Assembly (NCBI GenBank): GCA_020853255.1 | Contig: JADYZI010000182.1 | Span: forward strand, 1-38,644 | Direction: 5' to 3' | Length of the DNA: 38,644 nucleotides | Source: Acidobacteriota bacterium | Lineage (GTDB): Bacteria; Acidobacteriota; Blastocatellia; Pyrinomonadales; Pyrinomonadaceae | Part shown: in pieces, positions 8,963-17,455 of the stretch | Numbering within the stretch: the first letter of the stretch is position 1 | Layout: each line of letters opens with the position of its first letter | The notes under the pieces: model-generated | Seen by the model: only the letters and a program-made list of their open reading frames with translations | Told to the model about the DNA's origin: nothing | Databases searched by the model: none | Position numbers and translations under genes: made by a program

Positions 8963-11900
8963 ATGCTCAAACTCAGCACGTTTCGACTTCTATTGCTCCC
9001 TTGCTTCCTACTCGTATCCGTGTGCCTTCCAACGGCGGCTCAGACCAGCAGCGCAACTCTATCCGGCGTCGTCGAGGACTCCCAAGGAGCGGTTGTTCCG
9101 AATGTCAAGATCACCGTCACCAATCCTGCGACCGGTCTCGAACGTTCGGTGACAACGGGCTCTGATGGTTCATTCGTTGTGCCGCTCCTTCCGCCCGCGA
9201 CATATACGCTCGAGGCGGCCGCAACTGGGTTTAAGCGTCTTCAAGTTCCAGATCTGATCCTAAACGTTAGCGACCAGCGTTCTATGAGGATTCGACTTGA
9301 AGTAGGGGACGTTGCCGGGGTTGTCGAGGTGCGTCCCGACGAGACTCTCGTGGACAACAATCCGGCCGTAGCGACGGCGATCGACCGCAATTTCGTCAAC
9401 AGCCTGCCGCTCAACGGGCGGAGCTTGCAAACCCTGATTCTGCTGGCTCCGGGAGTGGTTAATACTCCGACCGGTGGGGCCAGCGGTAACGTCGGGCAGT
9501 TCAGCGTCAACGGACAACGCACCAATTCCAATTATTTTACGATTGACGGGGTAAGCGGCAATTTTGCTTCTCCGAGAGGAACCGTCGGACAACAAGCGAG
9601 CGGTTCACTTCCGGCCACGAATAGTCAGGGCGGATTTTCCAACCTGGCTTCGGTCGATGCGATCCAGGAATTTTCCATCCAGACCTCGACTTTCGCACCG
9701 GAATTCGGCCGCTCACCAGGGGGACAAATATCGATCGTGACGAGGGGCGGAGAAAATAGATTTCGCGGCTCGCTTTTTGAATATTTCCGCAACGACGCGC
9801 TCGACGCCAATGATTTTTTCAATAACGCGAATGGTATTAAGCGTCAAGCCTTGCGCTATAACAATTACGGCGGCACCATCGGCGGACCGGTAATTCTTCC
9901 GCATTTCGGGGAAGGCGGCCCGATGGTCTGGAAAGGGACGGATAAAACCTTCTTTTTCTTTTCGTACGAGGGACAGCGGTTCCTTCTTCCGCAGCCGACT
10001 TTGAGCGTGACCGTGCCCTCGCTTTCCGCCAGGCAGAATGCCCCTACAGCCGTGTCACGCGCCATTCTTGATTATTTTCCGTTGCCCAACGGAGCGACAG
10101 TCAATGACGGTTTTGGCAATCCGGTCGGAGCTATATATACGACCGCGTTTTCCAACCTCAATAACTCCGATTCATACAGCGTGCGGATCGATCATAATTT
10201 GACCAAGAATATTTCGCTTTTCGGCAGAGTCAATCACGCTCCTTCATCGGCCAACACTCGCAACAGCGCCAATCCCTCGATCTTTAGCTCTTCGTTCTCG
10301 AACACCCAAACGCTCACCCTCGGCTCAACACAGTTATTCGGCAGCAAAGTGGTTAATGAAATTCGAGCCAACGCGAGCCGCAATCTTGCGGGCAGCGAGA
10401 ACATTCACGACGGTTTCGGCGGTGGCGTCGATTTTGATCCATATTTGCTGCTTCCTACAGGGATCGAGGCCGCAGGTTCTTACATACTGTTCGACCCCTT
10501 AATTTCTACACCTGTCGGAAAATTCACAAATACGGCGAATCAAAACCGCCAATTCCAGATAGTGGATAATATTTCGTTTTCTCTTGGTTCGCATCAGCTT
10601 AAATTCGGCGGAGATTACCGCTTGCTTCTACCGCTGAATAATCGCGGGAGCAACTCGATAAATGTCATTAATTTTTCAGCGTCGGAACTCTACGCCGGTT
10701 CAGCCTTTTTGGTTACCTCCGACTCTAGAGCAAGTTTTACACCCCAAATAGAAACCTATGGATTTTACGGGCAGGATACCTGGAAGGCGAGTAAGCGGTT
10801 GACATTGACATTCGGTCTGCGGTGGGAAATAAATCCTTCTCCAACCGGACGCGGAGATAAAAAACCGTTCACGCTTTTATCACCCCCGGACCTGACAAAA
10901 CTAGACCAATCCGGACTTCAACTGGCCCCTGATGGTACGCCTTACTATGAAACCGACTTTACTAATATTGCCCCTCGCTTCGGGCTGTCCTACTTGGTTA
11001 GCGACAAAGCGGATCAGGAAATGGTCATTCGCGGCGGAATCGGCGTCTTCTACGATCTCGGACAATCCGGATTCGGTAATGTCGGTTTCCCGTATTCAAA
11101 GTCCAATACGTTATTTGGTTTGCCGATACCGCTGCCAGCTTCGGCGTTTACCTATACTCCATTAAATTTTGTCCCAAGCCCGACCAATCGCGCCAGTTTG
11201 ACGGTGGCTGGGCCGGATTATACCGCCCCGCGAACATATCAGTGGAATCTGACGGCAGAAAGATCACTCGGCAAAGATTCCGCCGTGTCGGTGGCATATG
11301 TAGCTGCTCAGGGTCGTGATCTGGCCCGAGCGTTAAGCCTGAGCTTCTCGGCAACTCCACAAGTCGGGACGTACTTTAGTCCAAATTATTCAAACGTTAC
11401 CTATATCGATAATGGCTCGGAATCAGACTATCACTCGATGCAGGTGCAATATACCAAAAGGTTGAGCAAGGGATTTCAGGCGCTTGCCAATTATACCTGG
11501 GCGCATTCGATCGATAATGCGTCCACGGACACATCTTTTGATGCTCCCGGATTTATATACGATCAGGACATTCACCGCGGTGATTCTAATTTTGATCTTC
11601 GGCACAATTTTACTGCGGCTCTGACCTATCAAATTCCGGTTCCCAAAATCGGAAAGTTCGGTGAAGCTCTCCTGCGGAACTGGTCGCTTAACGGCATTTT
11701 TATCGCGCATAGCGGTCTCCCGTATACCGTCCTGCTTACTGAGACAAACGCTTTCGGTTTCATCAATTCGGTCCGCCGTCCGAATCTGACCGGTCAGCCG
11801 TTGTATATAGAAGATCCGACGGTAGCCAGCGGAAGACGCTTAAATCAGGCCGCCTTCGACTTCACTGTCCCCCCGCCGACGATGGGGAGCCTTGGTAGAA

Positions 11901-12205
11901 ACGCTTTACGTGGCGAGAATTTCTGGCAGGTGGATTTGGGGCTGCATCGCGAGTTTCGTCTCGGCGAGAAGGTAAATCTTCAGCTCCGTGGTGAAGCCTT
12001 TAATCTTTTTAACCACCCCAACTTTCTTTATCCGAATGTTGTTAATGCGGTTCGTAACGCCAACGGGACCGTCACAACTTCGCCTCTGTTCGGCCGGATC
12101 ACGTCCAGTGCTGCTCGAGCCTACAGCGCCGGTGGGGGGTACAGCCCCTTGTTTCAAAGTGGCGGGCCGCGGTCGCTGCAGTTCGCGGCGAGACTGAGTT
12201 TTTAG
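8963..12205 (+). CDS. TonB-dependent receptor, Oar/CarboxypepD_reg type
   Basis: This is a 1080-residue outer-membrane transporter. A signal peptide (LLLLPCFLLVSVCLPTAAQ) is followed by a carboxypeptidase-regulatory-like beta-sandwich (ATLSGVVEDSQGAVVPNVKI to GFKRL, about residues 28-95). The plug domain has LPLNGRSLQTLILLAPGV and FSVNGQRTNSNYFTIDG, and a long barrel ends in RLSF with a terminal Phe, the usual assembly signal. The ATG at 8963 has AAGGA nine bases upstream; an in-frame TTG at 8945 is less likely. The family is greatly expanded in Acidobacteriota. The ligand is unknown; the neighbouring periplasmic peptidase and thioredoxins suggest a peptide or another redox-sensitive substrate, which is inference. 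It is probably the main target of the upstream sigma fusion. Confidence 0.93.
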   Translation: MLKLSTFRLLLLPCFLLVSVCLPTAAQTSSATLSGVVEDSQGAVVPNVKITVTNPATGLERSVTTGSDGSFVVPLLPPATYTLEAAATGFKRLQVPDLILNVSDQRSMRIRLEVGDVAGVVEVRPDETLVDNNPAVATAIDRNFVNSLPLNGRSLQTLILLAPGVVNTPTGGASGNVGQFSVNGQRTNSNYFTIDGVSGNFASPRGTVGQQASGSLPATNSQGGFSNLASVDAIQEFSIQTSTFAPEFGRSPGGQISIVTRGGENRFRGSLFEYFRNDALDANDFFNNANGIKRQALRYNNYGGTIGGPVILPHFGEGGPMVWKGTDKTFFFFSYEGQRFLLPQPTLSVTVPSLSARQNAPTAVSRAILDYFPLPNGATVNDGFGNPVGAIYTTAFSNLNNSDSYSVRIDHNLTKNISLFGRVNHAPSSANTRNSANPSIFSSSFSNTQTLTLGSTQLFGSKVVNEIRANASRNLAGSENIHDGFGGGVDFDPYLLLPTGIEAAGSYILFDPLISTPVGKFTNTANQNRQFQIVDNISFSLGSHQLKFGGDYRLLLPLNNRGSNSINVINFSASELYAGSAFLVTSDSRASFTPQIETYGFYGQDTWKASKRLTLTFGLRWEINPSPTGRGDKKPFTLLSPPDLTKLDQSGLQLAPDGTPYYETDFTNIAPRFGLSYLVSDKADQEMVIRGGIGVFYDLGQSGFGNVGFPYSKSNTLFGLPIPLPASAFTYTPLNFVPSPTNRASLTVAGPDYTAPRTYQWNLTAERSLGKDSAVSVAYVAAQGRDLARALSLSFSATPQVGTYFSPNYSNVTYIDNGSESDYHSMQVQYTKRLSKGFQALANYTWAHSIDNASTDTSFDAPGFIYDQDIHRGDSNFDLRHNFTAALTYQIPVPKIGKFGEALLRNWSLNGIFIAHSGLPYTVLLTETNAFGFINSVRRPNLTGQPLYIEDPTVASGRRLNQAAFDFTVPPPTMGSLGRNALRGENFWQVDLGLHREFRLGEKVNLQLRGEAFNLFNHPNFLYPNVVNAVRNANGTVTTSPLFGRITSSAARAYSAGGGYSPLFQSGGPRSLQFAARLSF

Positions 12206-12241
12206 ACTCAGATTTCGTCTCGATTTGAAAAACGAATTTGT

Positions 12242-12276
12242 AGCCGTCGAAGCTCAATAACAGACCTTCGACGGCT
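12242..12276 (+). terminator. Hairpin after the receptor gene
   Basis: AGCCGTCGAAG pairs perfectly with CTTCGACGGCT across a 13-base loop, followed by TTCATC rather than a long T-run. It lies 37 bases after the receptor stop and would act as a partial terminator or an RNA-stability hairpin that separates receptor from redox-gene expression. Confidence 0.55.
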
Positions 12277-12279
12277 TTC

Positions 12280-12320
12280 ATCACCGGCGGTAAACGTGGG
12301 TTAGATCTTCTTCGGTGATG
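12280..12320 (+). promoter_or_regulatory. Second hairpin in the leader of the thioredoxin gene
   Basis: CATCACCG (12280-12287) pairs with CGGTGATG (12313-12320), directly after the first hairpin and 23 bases before the GTG start at 12344. Consecutive hairpins before a start suggest attenuation or message processing, but this is not shown. Confidence 0.3.
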
Positions 12321-12343
12321 CCTATTAACCAAGAGAGAAATTA

Positions 12344-12958
12344 GTGATTGTGAAACAGTGGAATTTTAGAGGTTCGATCATATTTTTTGGACTAACGGCT
12401 CTGCTGTCGGTGGCAGCTTTAGGGCAGCAACCGAATTCTCGGGGCGAAGCTCAAAAAAGCGGATCGATCAAGGCACCGACCGAAAAACAGCCGACAGCCG
12501 TTTTGGAATTTGAGTTTATAGATTTTGCCGGGAAATCGCGTAAGTTTTCCGAGTTTCGCGGGAAATACGTGCTCATCGATTTCTGGGCGACGTGGTGCAA
12601 ACCGTGTCTGGCGGATATTCCGAAACTGAAGGAACTGTATGAAAAATACAAAGATGACGGCTTTGAAATCCTAGGTATGGATGCGGAGACGCTGACCGGA
12701 GACGACGAGGAGGAAGTCCCGGATCCAGAGTTCGCAAAGGAACAAGATGAGAGAGCCCGGCAAGTCGTGAAAATGCGCGGCGTGACCTGGACGCAAGCCA
12801 ATTCCGCTTCGGCCGTCCCGGTAGCCAAAACAATATTAAATGTTAAAGCCCTTCCGACGAAGATCCTCGTTGATAAGAACGGCAAAGAAATTGCCCGGAT
12901 CGGTGAAAAAGACGACCTGATGGGGATCGTTGAAAAACTGCTGAAAGAGAAGAAGTAG
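12344..12958 (+). CDS. TlpA/ResA-like thioredoxin-fold protein
   Basis: The protein has 204 residues with a signal-anchor or signal peptide (IIFFGLTALLSVAALGQQ), so it works in the periplasm. The redoxin domain starts near residue 50 (EFEFIDFAGKSRKFSEFRGKYVLIDFWATWCKPC), with the active-site pair Cys85-Lys-Pro-Cys88 and the cis-Pro loop KALPTKILVD. TlpA/ResA proteins reduce disulfides in exported proteins and draw electrons from a DsbD/CcdA transporter; a DsbD is encoded three genes on. The GTG start at 12344 has AAGAGAGAAA upstream and is preferred because the next Met would cut the signal peptide. An acidic insert (DDEEEVPDPEFAKEQDE) after the first half of the fold is non-standard. Confidence 0.9.
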   Translation: MIVKQWNFRGSIIFFGLTALLSVAALGQQPNSRGEAQKSGSIKAPTEKQPTAVLEFEFIDFAGKSRKFSEFRGKYVLIDFWATWCKPCLADIPKLKELYEKYKDDGFEILGMDAETLTGDDEEEVPDPEFAKEQDERARQVVKMRGVTWTQANSASAVPVAKTILNVKALPTKILVDKNGKEIARIGEKDDLMGIVEKLLKEKK

Positions 12959-12970
12959 TAATGATTTACG

Positions 12971-12987
12971 CACCGTTGGAGACGGTG
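12971..12987 (+). terminator. Short hairpin after the TlpA-like gene
   Basis: CACCGT pairs with ACGGTG around TTGGA, followed by AGATTTTG. It is a weak terminator or processing hairpin in the 78-base gap before the next gene. Confidence 0.35.
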
Positions 12988-13036
12988 AGATTTTGACTGT
13001 TGGCGTACGCCCTAATGATCAGGGAGAGAAAAAGAT

Positions 13037-14725
13037 ATGAAACATGGGAGTTTTAGAACAGTTTTCATCCTATTTGCTTTTGCCGGACTACTGGCAACGG
13101 CGATTGTAGCTCAACCGCCCGCTTCTTTGATTAAGGATGAAAAAAGCTCATCCATCAAAGCGCAGTTGGAGATTGCCAAAACCGCCGAAAGAAAGAGTGA
13201 TTTTCAGGCCGCGACTGATGCCTATAACCGGATACTCAAAATCGATCCGCACAACTATCAGGCACACACCGGGATCAATAATATCGGCAAGAATGGTCTA
13301 TTGAGGGCTTATCAGGAAAACCCCGGTTTCGGCAGTGACGAAAAGGTGATGAAAGAGCTCTCGGACAAATTGACAACCGAGGCGGCCGCAAAGCAGGCGA
13401 AATATGAAAAGCTGGCGAAAGACAACCCAACCAAGGCTGTCTATCAATTAATTCTGGCAAACAACAATGCGTATGAGCCGGTTAAGATGCAGGAGTATTT
13501 ATACGAAGCTCAGCGGCTCGAACCAAATAACCCTGACGTTTTAAGAATGTTGGCCCAGTTTGAAAAGCTCAAAGGAAATAATGCAATAGCAGCCGAACTC
13601 TATAAAAGACTCAGCGATCTTGACCCGCAGGATGAGGATGCCGCATTTGCTTACTACTATTCCTTATCCGACGTCGATCACGAGCAATTCAAAGAAAAGA
13701 CGCAGGAATTCATCAAGCGGTTTCCTAAGAGTGAACGCGGGGCGAGTTTGCTTTACCAAATTGCATCCAAGGGAGATGAAGCCGAGAAAGTTGCCTACCT
13801 AGAGAAATTGAAAAGCACGTATCCTCCCGACAAGAACCAGACATCGATGTCGGGGATGTCGGATCTGTTTTCGATGTACCTCCATTCGTCCCCCGATAAA
13901 GCGTTAACTTTTGCGCGCGAAATGCTTGCCTCCGCGTCCGAAAGAGGCAAAACGGAATGGCAGGGTTACATCGACTTCCTCACCGGTTACAAACAAGCGG
14001 AGTCGCTCATAAAGGACAACAGGACAGCCGACGCGCTCCAGATGCTTGAGAAGATCAAGCTGCCAAGCCGGTCGTCAGGGGCCAGGGAAGCGACCGTTAA
14101 GTTCAACCTTTTAAAGTCCGCTGCTCAAGCCGCCGGCGGGCAAACTGAAGCTGCTTACGAAGGTCTCAAGACTTTTTACGTAAAAAGTCCGTCGGACGAA
14201 GTTCGCAGCGAATTGACGAAGCTGGGCAAAGCGATCGGCAGAAAGGAAAGTCAAATTGAAAACGACATTCAAACCGGCGTCTCCGGACTGGCCAAGCCTT
14301 TCAAAGATTTCTCACTCGCTCTGTACGACCAGGACAAAACCGTTTCGTTAGCGGATTATCGCGGAAAAGTGGTGCTGCTCAATTTCTGGTATCCGCTTTG
14401 CGGGCCGTGCCACGCCGAGGCACCATATATTCAAAAGCTAGTTGAGAAATACGGGAAAGATAAGTTTGTAGTCCTGGCGCCGAACGCGTTCCCAAACCAA
14501 GACAGTCTGGTTGTGCCTTTTTTCAACGGCAATAAATATGACTTCATCCCCCTCAAAGTTCCGGACTCGGAGTACTTAAAGAACGAGTACCAAATAAGAG
14601 GTTACCCGACGAATTATCTGATCGATAAGAAGGGAAATCGGGTATTTGAAACCGGCAACGTGTCCCCGGAACGGCTTCGCCAAATTGAGCTGATGGTCGA
14701 AATGCTGCTGGCACAACAATGGTAA
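13037..14725 (+). CDS. TPR-repeat protein with C-terminal thioredoxin domain
   Basis: A signal peptide (VFILFAFAGLLATAIVAQ) begins this 562-residue exported protein. Residues about 45-400 are helical TPR-like repeats (AERKSDFQAATDAYNRILKIDP, AQRLEPNNPDVLRMLAQFEKLKGN), giving a protein-binding scaffold. Residues about 418-562 form a redoxin domain (LADYRGKVVLLNFWYPLCGPCHAEAPYIQKL) with Cys455-Gly-Pro-Cys458 and the cis-Pro segment RGYPTNYLID. The fusion suggests thiol chemistry directed at a bound client protein. AGGGAGA upstream of ATG 13037 gives a good ribosome site. It lies between the TlpA-like gene and the DsbD genes in the same direction. Confidence 0.88.
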   Translation: MKHGSFRTVFILFAFAGLLATAIVAQPPASLIKDEKSSSIKAQLEIAKTAERKSDFQAATDAYNRILKIDPHNYQAHTGINNIGKNGLLRAYQENPGFGSDEKVMKELSDKLTTEAAAKQAKYEKLAKDNPTKAVYQLILANNNAYEPVKMQEYLYEAQRLEPNNPDVLRMLAQFEKLKGNNAIAAELYKRLSDLDPQDEDAAFAYYYSLSDVDHEQFKEKTQEFIKRFPKSERGASLLYQIASKGDEAEKVAYLEKLKSTYPPDKNQTSMSGMSDLFSMYLHSSPDKALTFAREMLASASERGKTEWQGYIDFLTGYKQAESLIKDNRTADALQMLEKIKLPSRSSGAREATVKFNLLKSAAQAAGGQTEAAYEGLKTFYVKSPSDEVRSELTKLGKAIGRKESQIENDIQTGVSGLAKPFKDFSLALYDQDKTVSLADYRGKVVLLNFWYPLCGPCHAEAPYIQKLVEKYGKDKFVVLAPNAFPNQDSLVVPFFNGNKYDFIPLKVPDSEYLKNEYQIRGYPTNYLIDKKGNRVFETGNVSPERLRQIELMVEMLLAQQW

Positions 14726-14756
14726 TAACCCCATTGTCTATGCGGTCTGACGGAGG

Positions 14757-15329
14757 ATGGTAGTGGAACGGATTACAGTTTTCGCAGGGAAGAAAGCAAT
14801 GGCCAATTTCCTCGCTTTGTTGTGGGTGTTCGTCCTCTCAATGGGAGCCGTTGCGCAGGAGGGGACCAAACAGGACGAGCCAGATGCTGCGGGGGCCGAA
14901 TTGACCGCATCGAAACAAACGGCCGCGCCCGGCGAGACGCTTCTTTTGAAAGTTAAACTCAAACTCGCTGCTGGAGCTCATGCCAACTCCAATAGCCCGG
15001 CTGATCCATTGCTTATTCCTACAGTTTTTATTCCGAAGAAGAGTGAAGATATGGAATGGGGTGCAATCGAATACCCGGAACCTACTGAGGCGATTGCGGC
15101 CTATTCACCGACGCCACTAGAGGTCTTCGAAGACGGCGCGGAAATAATGGTGAGCGTCAAGGTAAGTGATCGAGTGAAGGAGGACACTCTCAGGATCGAA
15201 GGCAGCTTGAGAATCCAGGTCTGCGACGCTCAGCAATGCTACCCGCCGAAGCGAATTCCATTGTCAATTGCAATCAAAATAAGAAAGGGCGATTCGCCGC
15301 AGCGTTCAAGGAATGGGAAGTCTGAATGA
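14757..15329 (+). CDS. Stand-alone DsbD N-terminal-domain protein
   Basis: This 190-residue exported protein (signal MANFLALLWVFVLSMGAVAQ) consists of one immunoglobulin-like DsbD alpha domain. Two cysteines sit in IQVCDAQQCYPP (Cys156 and Cys161 from the first Met), the place of the DsbD-alpha redox pair, and the same arrangement recurs in the next gene. It may act as an electron shuttle from the DsbD membrane core to clients. Two starts are possible: ATG 14757, which has GGAGG too close, or ATG 14799, which has GGGAAGAAAG at good spacing and starts at the signal peptide; I favour the latter. The stop overlaps the next start (ATGA, 15326-15329), implying translational coupling. Confidence 0.82.
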   Translation: MVVERITVFAGKKAMANFLALLWVFVLSMGAVAQEGTKQDEPDAAGAELTASKQTAAPGETLLLKVKLKLAAGAHANSNSPADPLLIPTVFIPKKSEDMEWGAIEYPEPTEAIAAYSPTPLEVFEDGAEIMVSVKVSDRVKEDTLRIEGSLRIQVCDAQQCYPPKRIPLSIAIKIRKGDSPQRSRNGKSE

Positions 15330-17353
15330 TGGTATTTCGAAAATGGGCGCTTCTTCACTTGGCCTTTGCGGGAATTTTATGCTTCGTCGGCGCCGCTGAC
15401 GCGCAGAATCCAGTCTCGCTCTCAATGAGCGCTAAACCGGCGAAGGCGAAAGTCGGTGACAAGATAACTGCGCAGATTTCGGCGTCGATCAGCGGCGACT
15501 GGCACATGTATTCGATAACGCAGGGGGCGGGCGGACCGATCCCGACGCGCATCACGGTGGCGGGGGGCGGAGCCTTCAAAGCAGCCGGTGGAGCAACCGG
15601 CTCCGCCCCCCGCCGAGAGATGGATCCGAACTTCGGGATCATGACCGAATTCTACGCAGGTAGCGCACGGTTCACTGTTCCCGTGGCGGTGGACGCCTCG
15701 GCGCAACCCGGCCCGCAGACGCTGACAGTTAACGTCCGTTACCAGGTCTGCAACGAGACGTTGTGCCTTCCGCCGAGGACACTTAAAGTCTCCGCCCCGG
15801 TAGAGATCGTTGCGTCGAGCGACGCTCTCGTAATTGCTTCTCCTACCCCGGTTCCTGGCCCGACCGCAAGTCCTTCTCCTTCTCCGACGATTTCACCATC
15901 CCCCACCCCGACTATTGATCCGAATTCGAATGCTAACAGTATTGCCGGTCCATCTGACGGACCTCCTCCGCAGGTTGCGGACACAAACGCGTCCGATTTG
16001 AAGGCGAACGATCCACCGGTCACCGGCAATGACGTCGGGAAGGAAGCCTTGTGGTCATTCCTTTGGCTCGCAGTCGCGACCGGGGCTATTTCGCTGCTCA
16101 CCCCGTGCGTGTTCCCGATGATCCCGATCACGGTTTCGTACTTCACCAATCACGCCGCCGGCCGCCGGTCGCTGGCGATCCGCGATGCTTTGCTGTACGC
16201 GCTCGGGATCATCTTCACCTTCACGGCGATCGGGGTGACGCTGGCGGTGGTGTTCGGCGCGGCGGGGATCAACAACTTCGCATCGAGCCCGTACGTCAAC
16301 TTCGCCATCGCGGCGATCTTCATCGCGTTCGCCCTGAGTCTGTTCGGGGCGTATGAGCTGGGGATCCCTTCGGGCGTGATGACCAAGGTGGACGCCTTTG
16401 CACGAGGTAAGGAATCGAGCCGGATCCTCGGCGTGCTGCTGATGGGGTTTGTGTTCTCGCTCACGTCGTTCACCTGTACCGCACCCTTCGTAGGGTCGCT
16501 GCTAGTATTAGCGGCTGCGGGAGACTGGCTCTATCCAGTGGTGGGGATGCTCGCGTTCTCGAGCGTGTTCGCCCTCCCGTTCTTCGTTCTCGCTCTCGCT
16601 CCGCAGCTCGTCGCGCAGCTGCCCCGCTCGGGAGGGTGGCTCAACTCGATCAAGGTGGTGATGGGGTTCCTGGAGATCGCGGCAGCGATGAAGTTCATCT
16701 CCAATGTCGATCTCGTCCTGCACTGGGGGATCTTCACCCGCGAGGTCGTGCTGGCGAGCTGGGTCGCCGTCGCCGGGTTGATAACTCTGTACTTGTTAGG
16801 GATCTTCCAACTCTCGCACGATTCCAAACCGGAGCGCCTCGGCGCGGTGCGAGTGATGTGCTCGTTCTTGTTCCTCTCGCTGGGGTTCTACCTGCTGACC
16901 GGGTTGTTCGGAGCGAAGCTCGGGGAGTTGGAATCGTTTTTGCCGTATACGGCCGAGCAATCCACCGCCCCGGCCGGCACCGCGAAGGCCGCGGAAGCTG
17001 AGTGGATGAAGGATGACTACGAAGGAGCGTTGGCAAAAGCGAAGTCCGAAGGCAAATCGGTCTTCATCGACTTCACGGGCTACACCTGCACGAACTGCCG
17101 CTGGATGGAGGCGAACATGTTTCCCAAAGCGGAAGTACTTAAGGAGATGGACCGTTTCGTGAAAGTCCAGTTGTTCACCGACGGCGAAGGGGAGATCTAC
17201 GAGCAGCAGCAGAAGTTCCAGGAGGAGAAATTCGGGACCGTTGCTCTGCCGCTGTACGCGATCGTCGACGCAGCCGGGAATACCCGAGCGACCTTCCCCG
17301 GACTCACGAGGGATAAAGAAGAGTTTCTCAAATTTCTAAGATCGGCAGATTAG
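15326..17353 (+). CDS. dsbD: Thiol:disulfide interchange protein DsbD
   Basis: The protein has 675 residues and carries reducing power from cytoplasmic thioredoxin across the inner membrane. The periplasmic alpha domain ends near residue 165 with Cys142/Cys147 (YQVCNETLCLPP). A Pro/Ser/Thr linker (about 180-205) precedes the membrane core, which starts near 241, with about eight spans and the conserved Cys261 (LLTPCVFPMIP) and Cys384 (TSFTCTAPFVG). The C-terminal thioredoxin domain carries Cys588-Thr-Asn-Cys591 (FTGYTCTNCRWME). All six catalytic cysteines are present, so it should be functional. The likely electron acceptors are the TlpA-like, TPR-thioredoxin and stand-alone alpha-domain proteins encoded just upstream. 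Base composition is higher in GC in the membrane core than in the flanking genes. Confidence 0.93.
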   Translation: MMVFRKWALLHLAFAGILCFVGAADAQNPVSLSMSAKPAKAKVGDKITAQISASISGDWHMYSITQGAGGPIPTRITVAGGGAFKAAGGATGSAPRREMDPNFGIMTEFYAGSARFTVPVAVDASAQPGPQTLTVNVRYQVCNETLCLPPRTLKVSAPVEIVASSDALVIASPTPVPGPTASPSPSPTISPSPTPTIDPNSNANSIAGPSDGPPPQVADTNASDLKANDPPVTGNDVGKEALWSFLWLAVATGAISLLTPCVFPMIPITVSYFTNHAAGRRSLAIRDALLYALGIIFTFTAIGVTLAVVFGAAGINNFASSPYVNFAIAAIFIAFALSLFGAYELGIPSGVMTKVDAFARGKESSRILGVLLMGFVFSLTSFTCTAPFVGSLLVLAAAGDWLYPVVGMLAFSSVFALPFFVLALAPQLVAQLPRSGGWLNSIKVVMGFLEIAAAMKFISNVDLVLHWGIFTREVVLASWVAVAGLITLYLLGIFQLSHDSKPERLGAVRVMCSFLFLSLGFYLLTGLFGAKLGELESFLPYTAEQSTAPAGTAKAAEAEWMKDDYEGALAKAKSEGKSVFIDFTGYTCTNCRWMEANMFPKAEVLKEMDRFVKVQLFTDGEGEIYEQQQKFQEEKFGTVALPLYAIVDAAGNTRATFPGLTRDKEEFLKFLRSAD

Positions 17354-17455
17354 GGGCCGCGAAATTACGATAAAGAGCGAGGTTGACGTGAAATGCGCCT
17401 CGGGGAGTCGAAGTACGCGGATCTAGGCACCATTTTTACTAAGGAGACAGCAATA

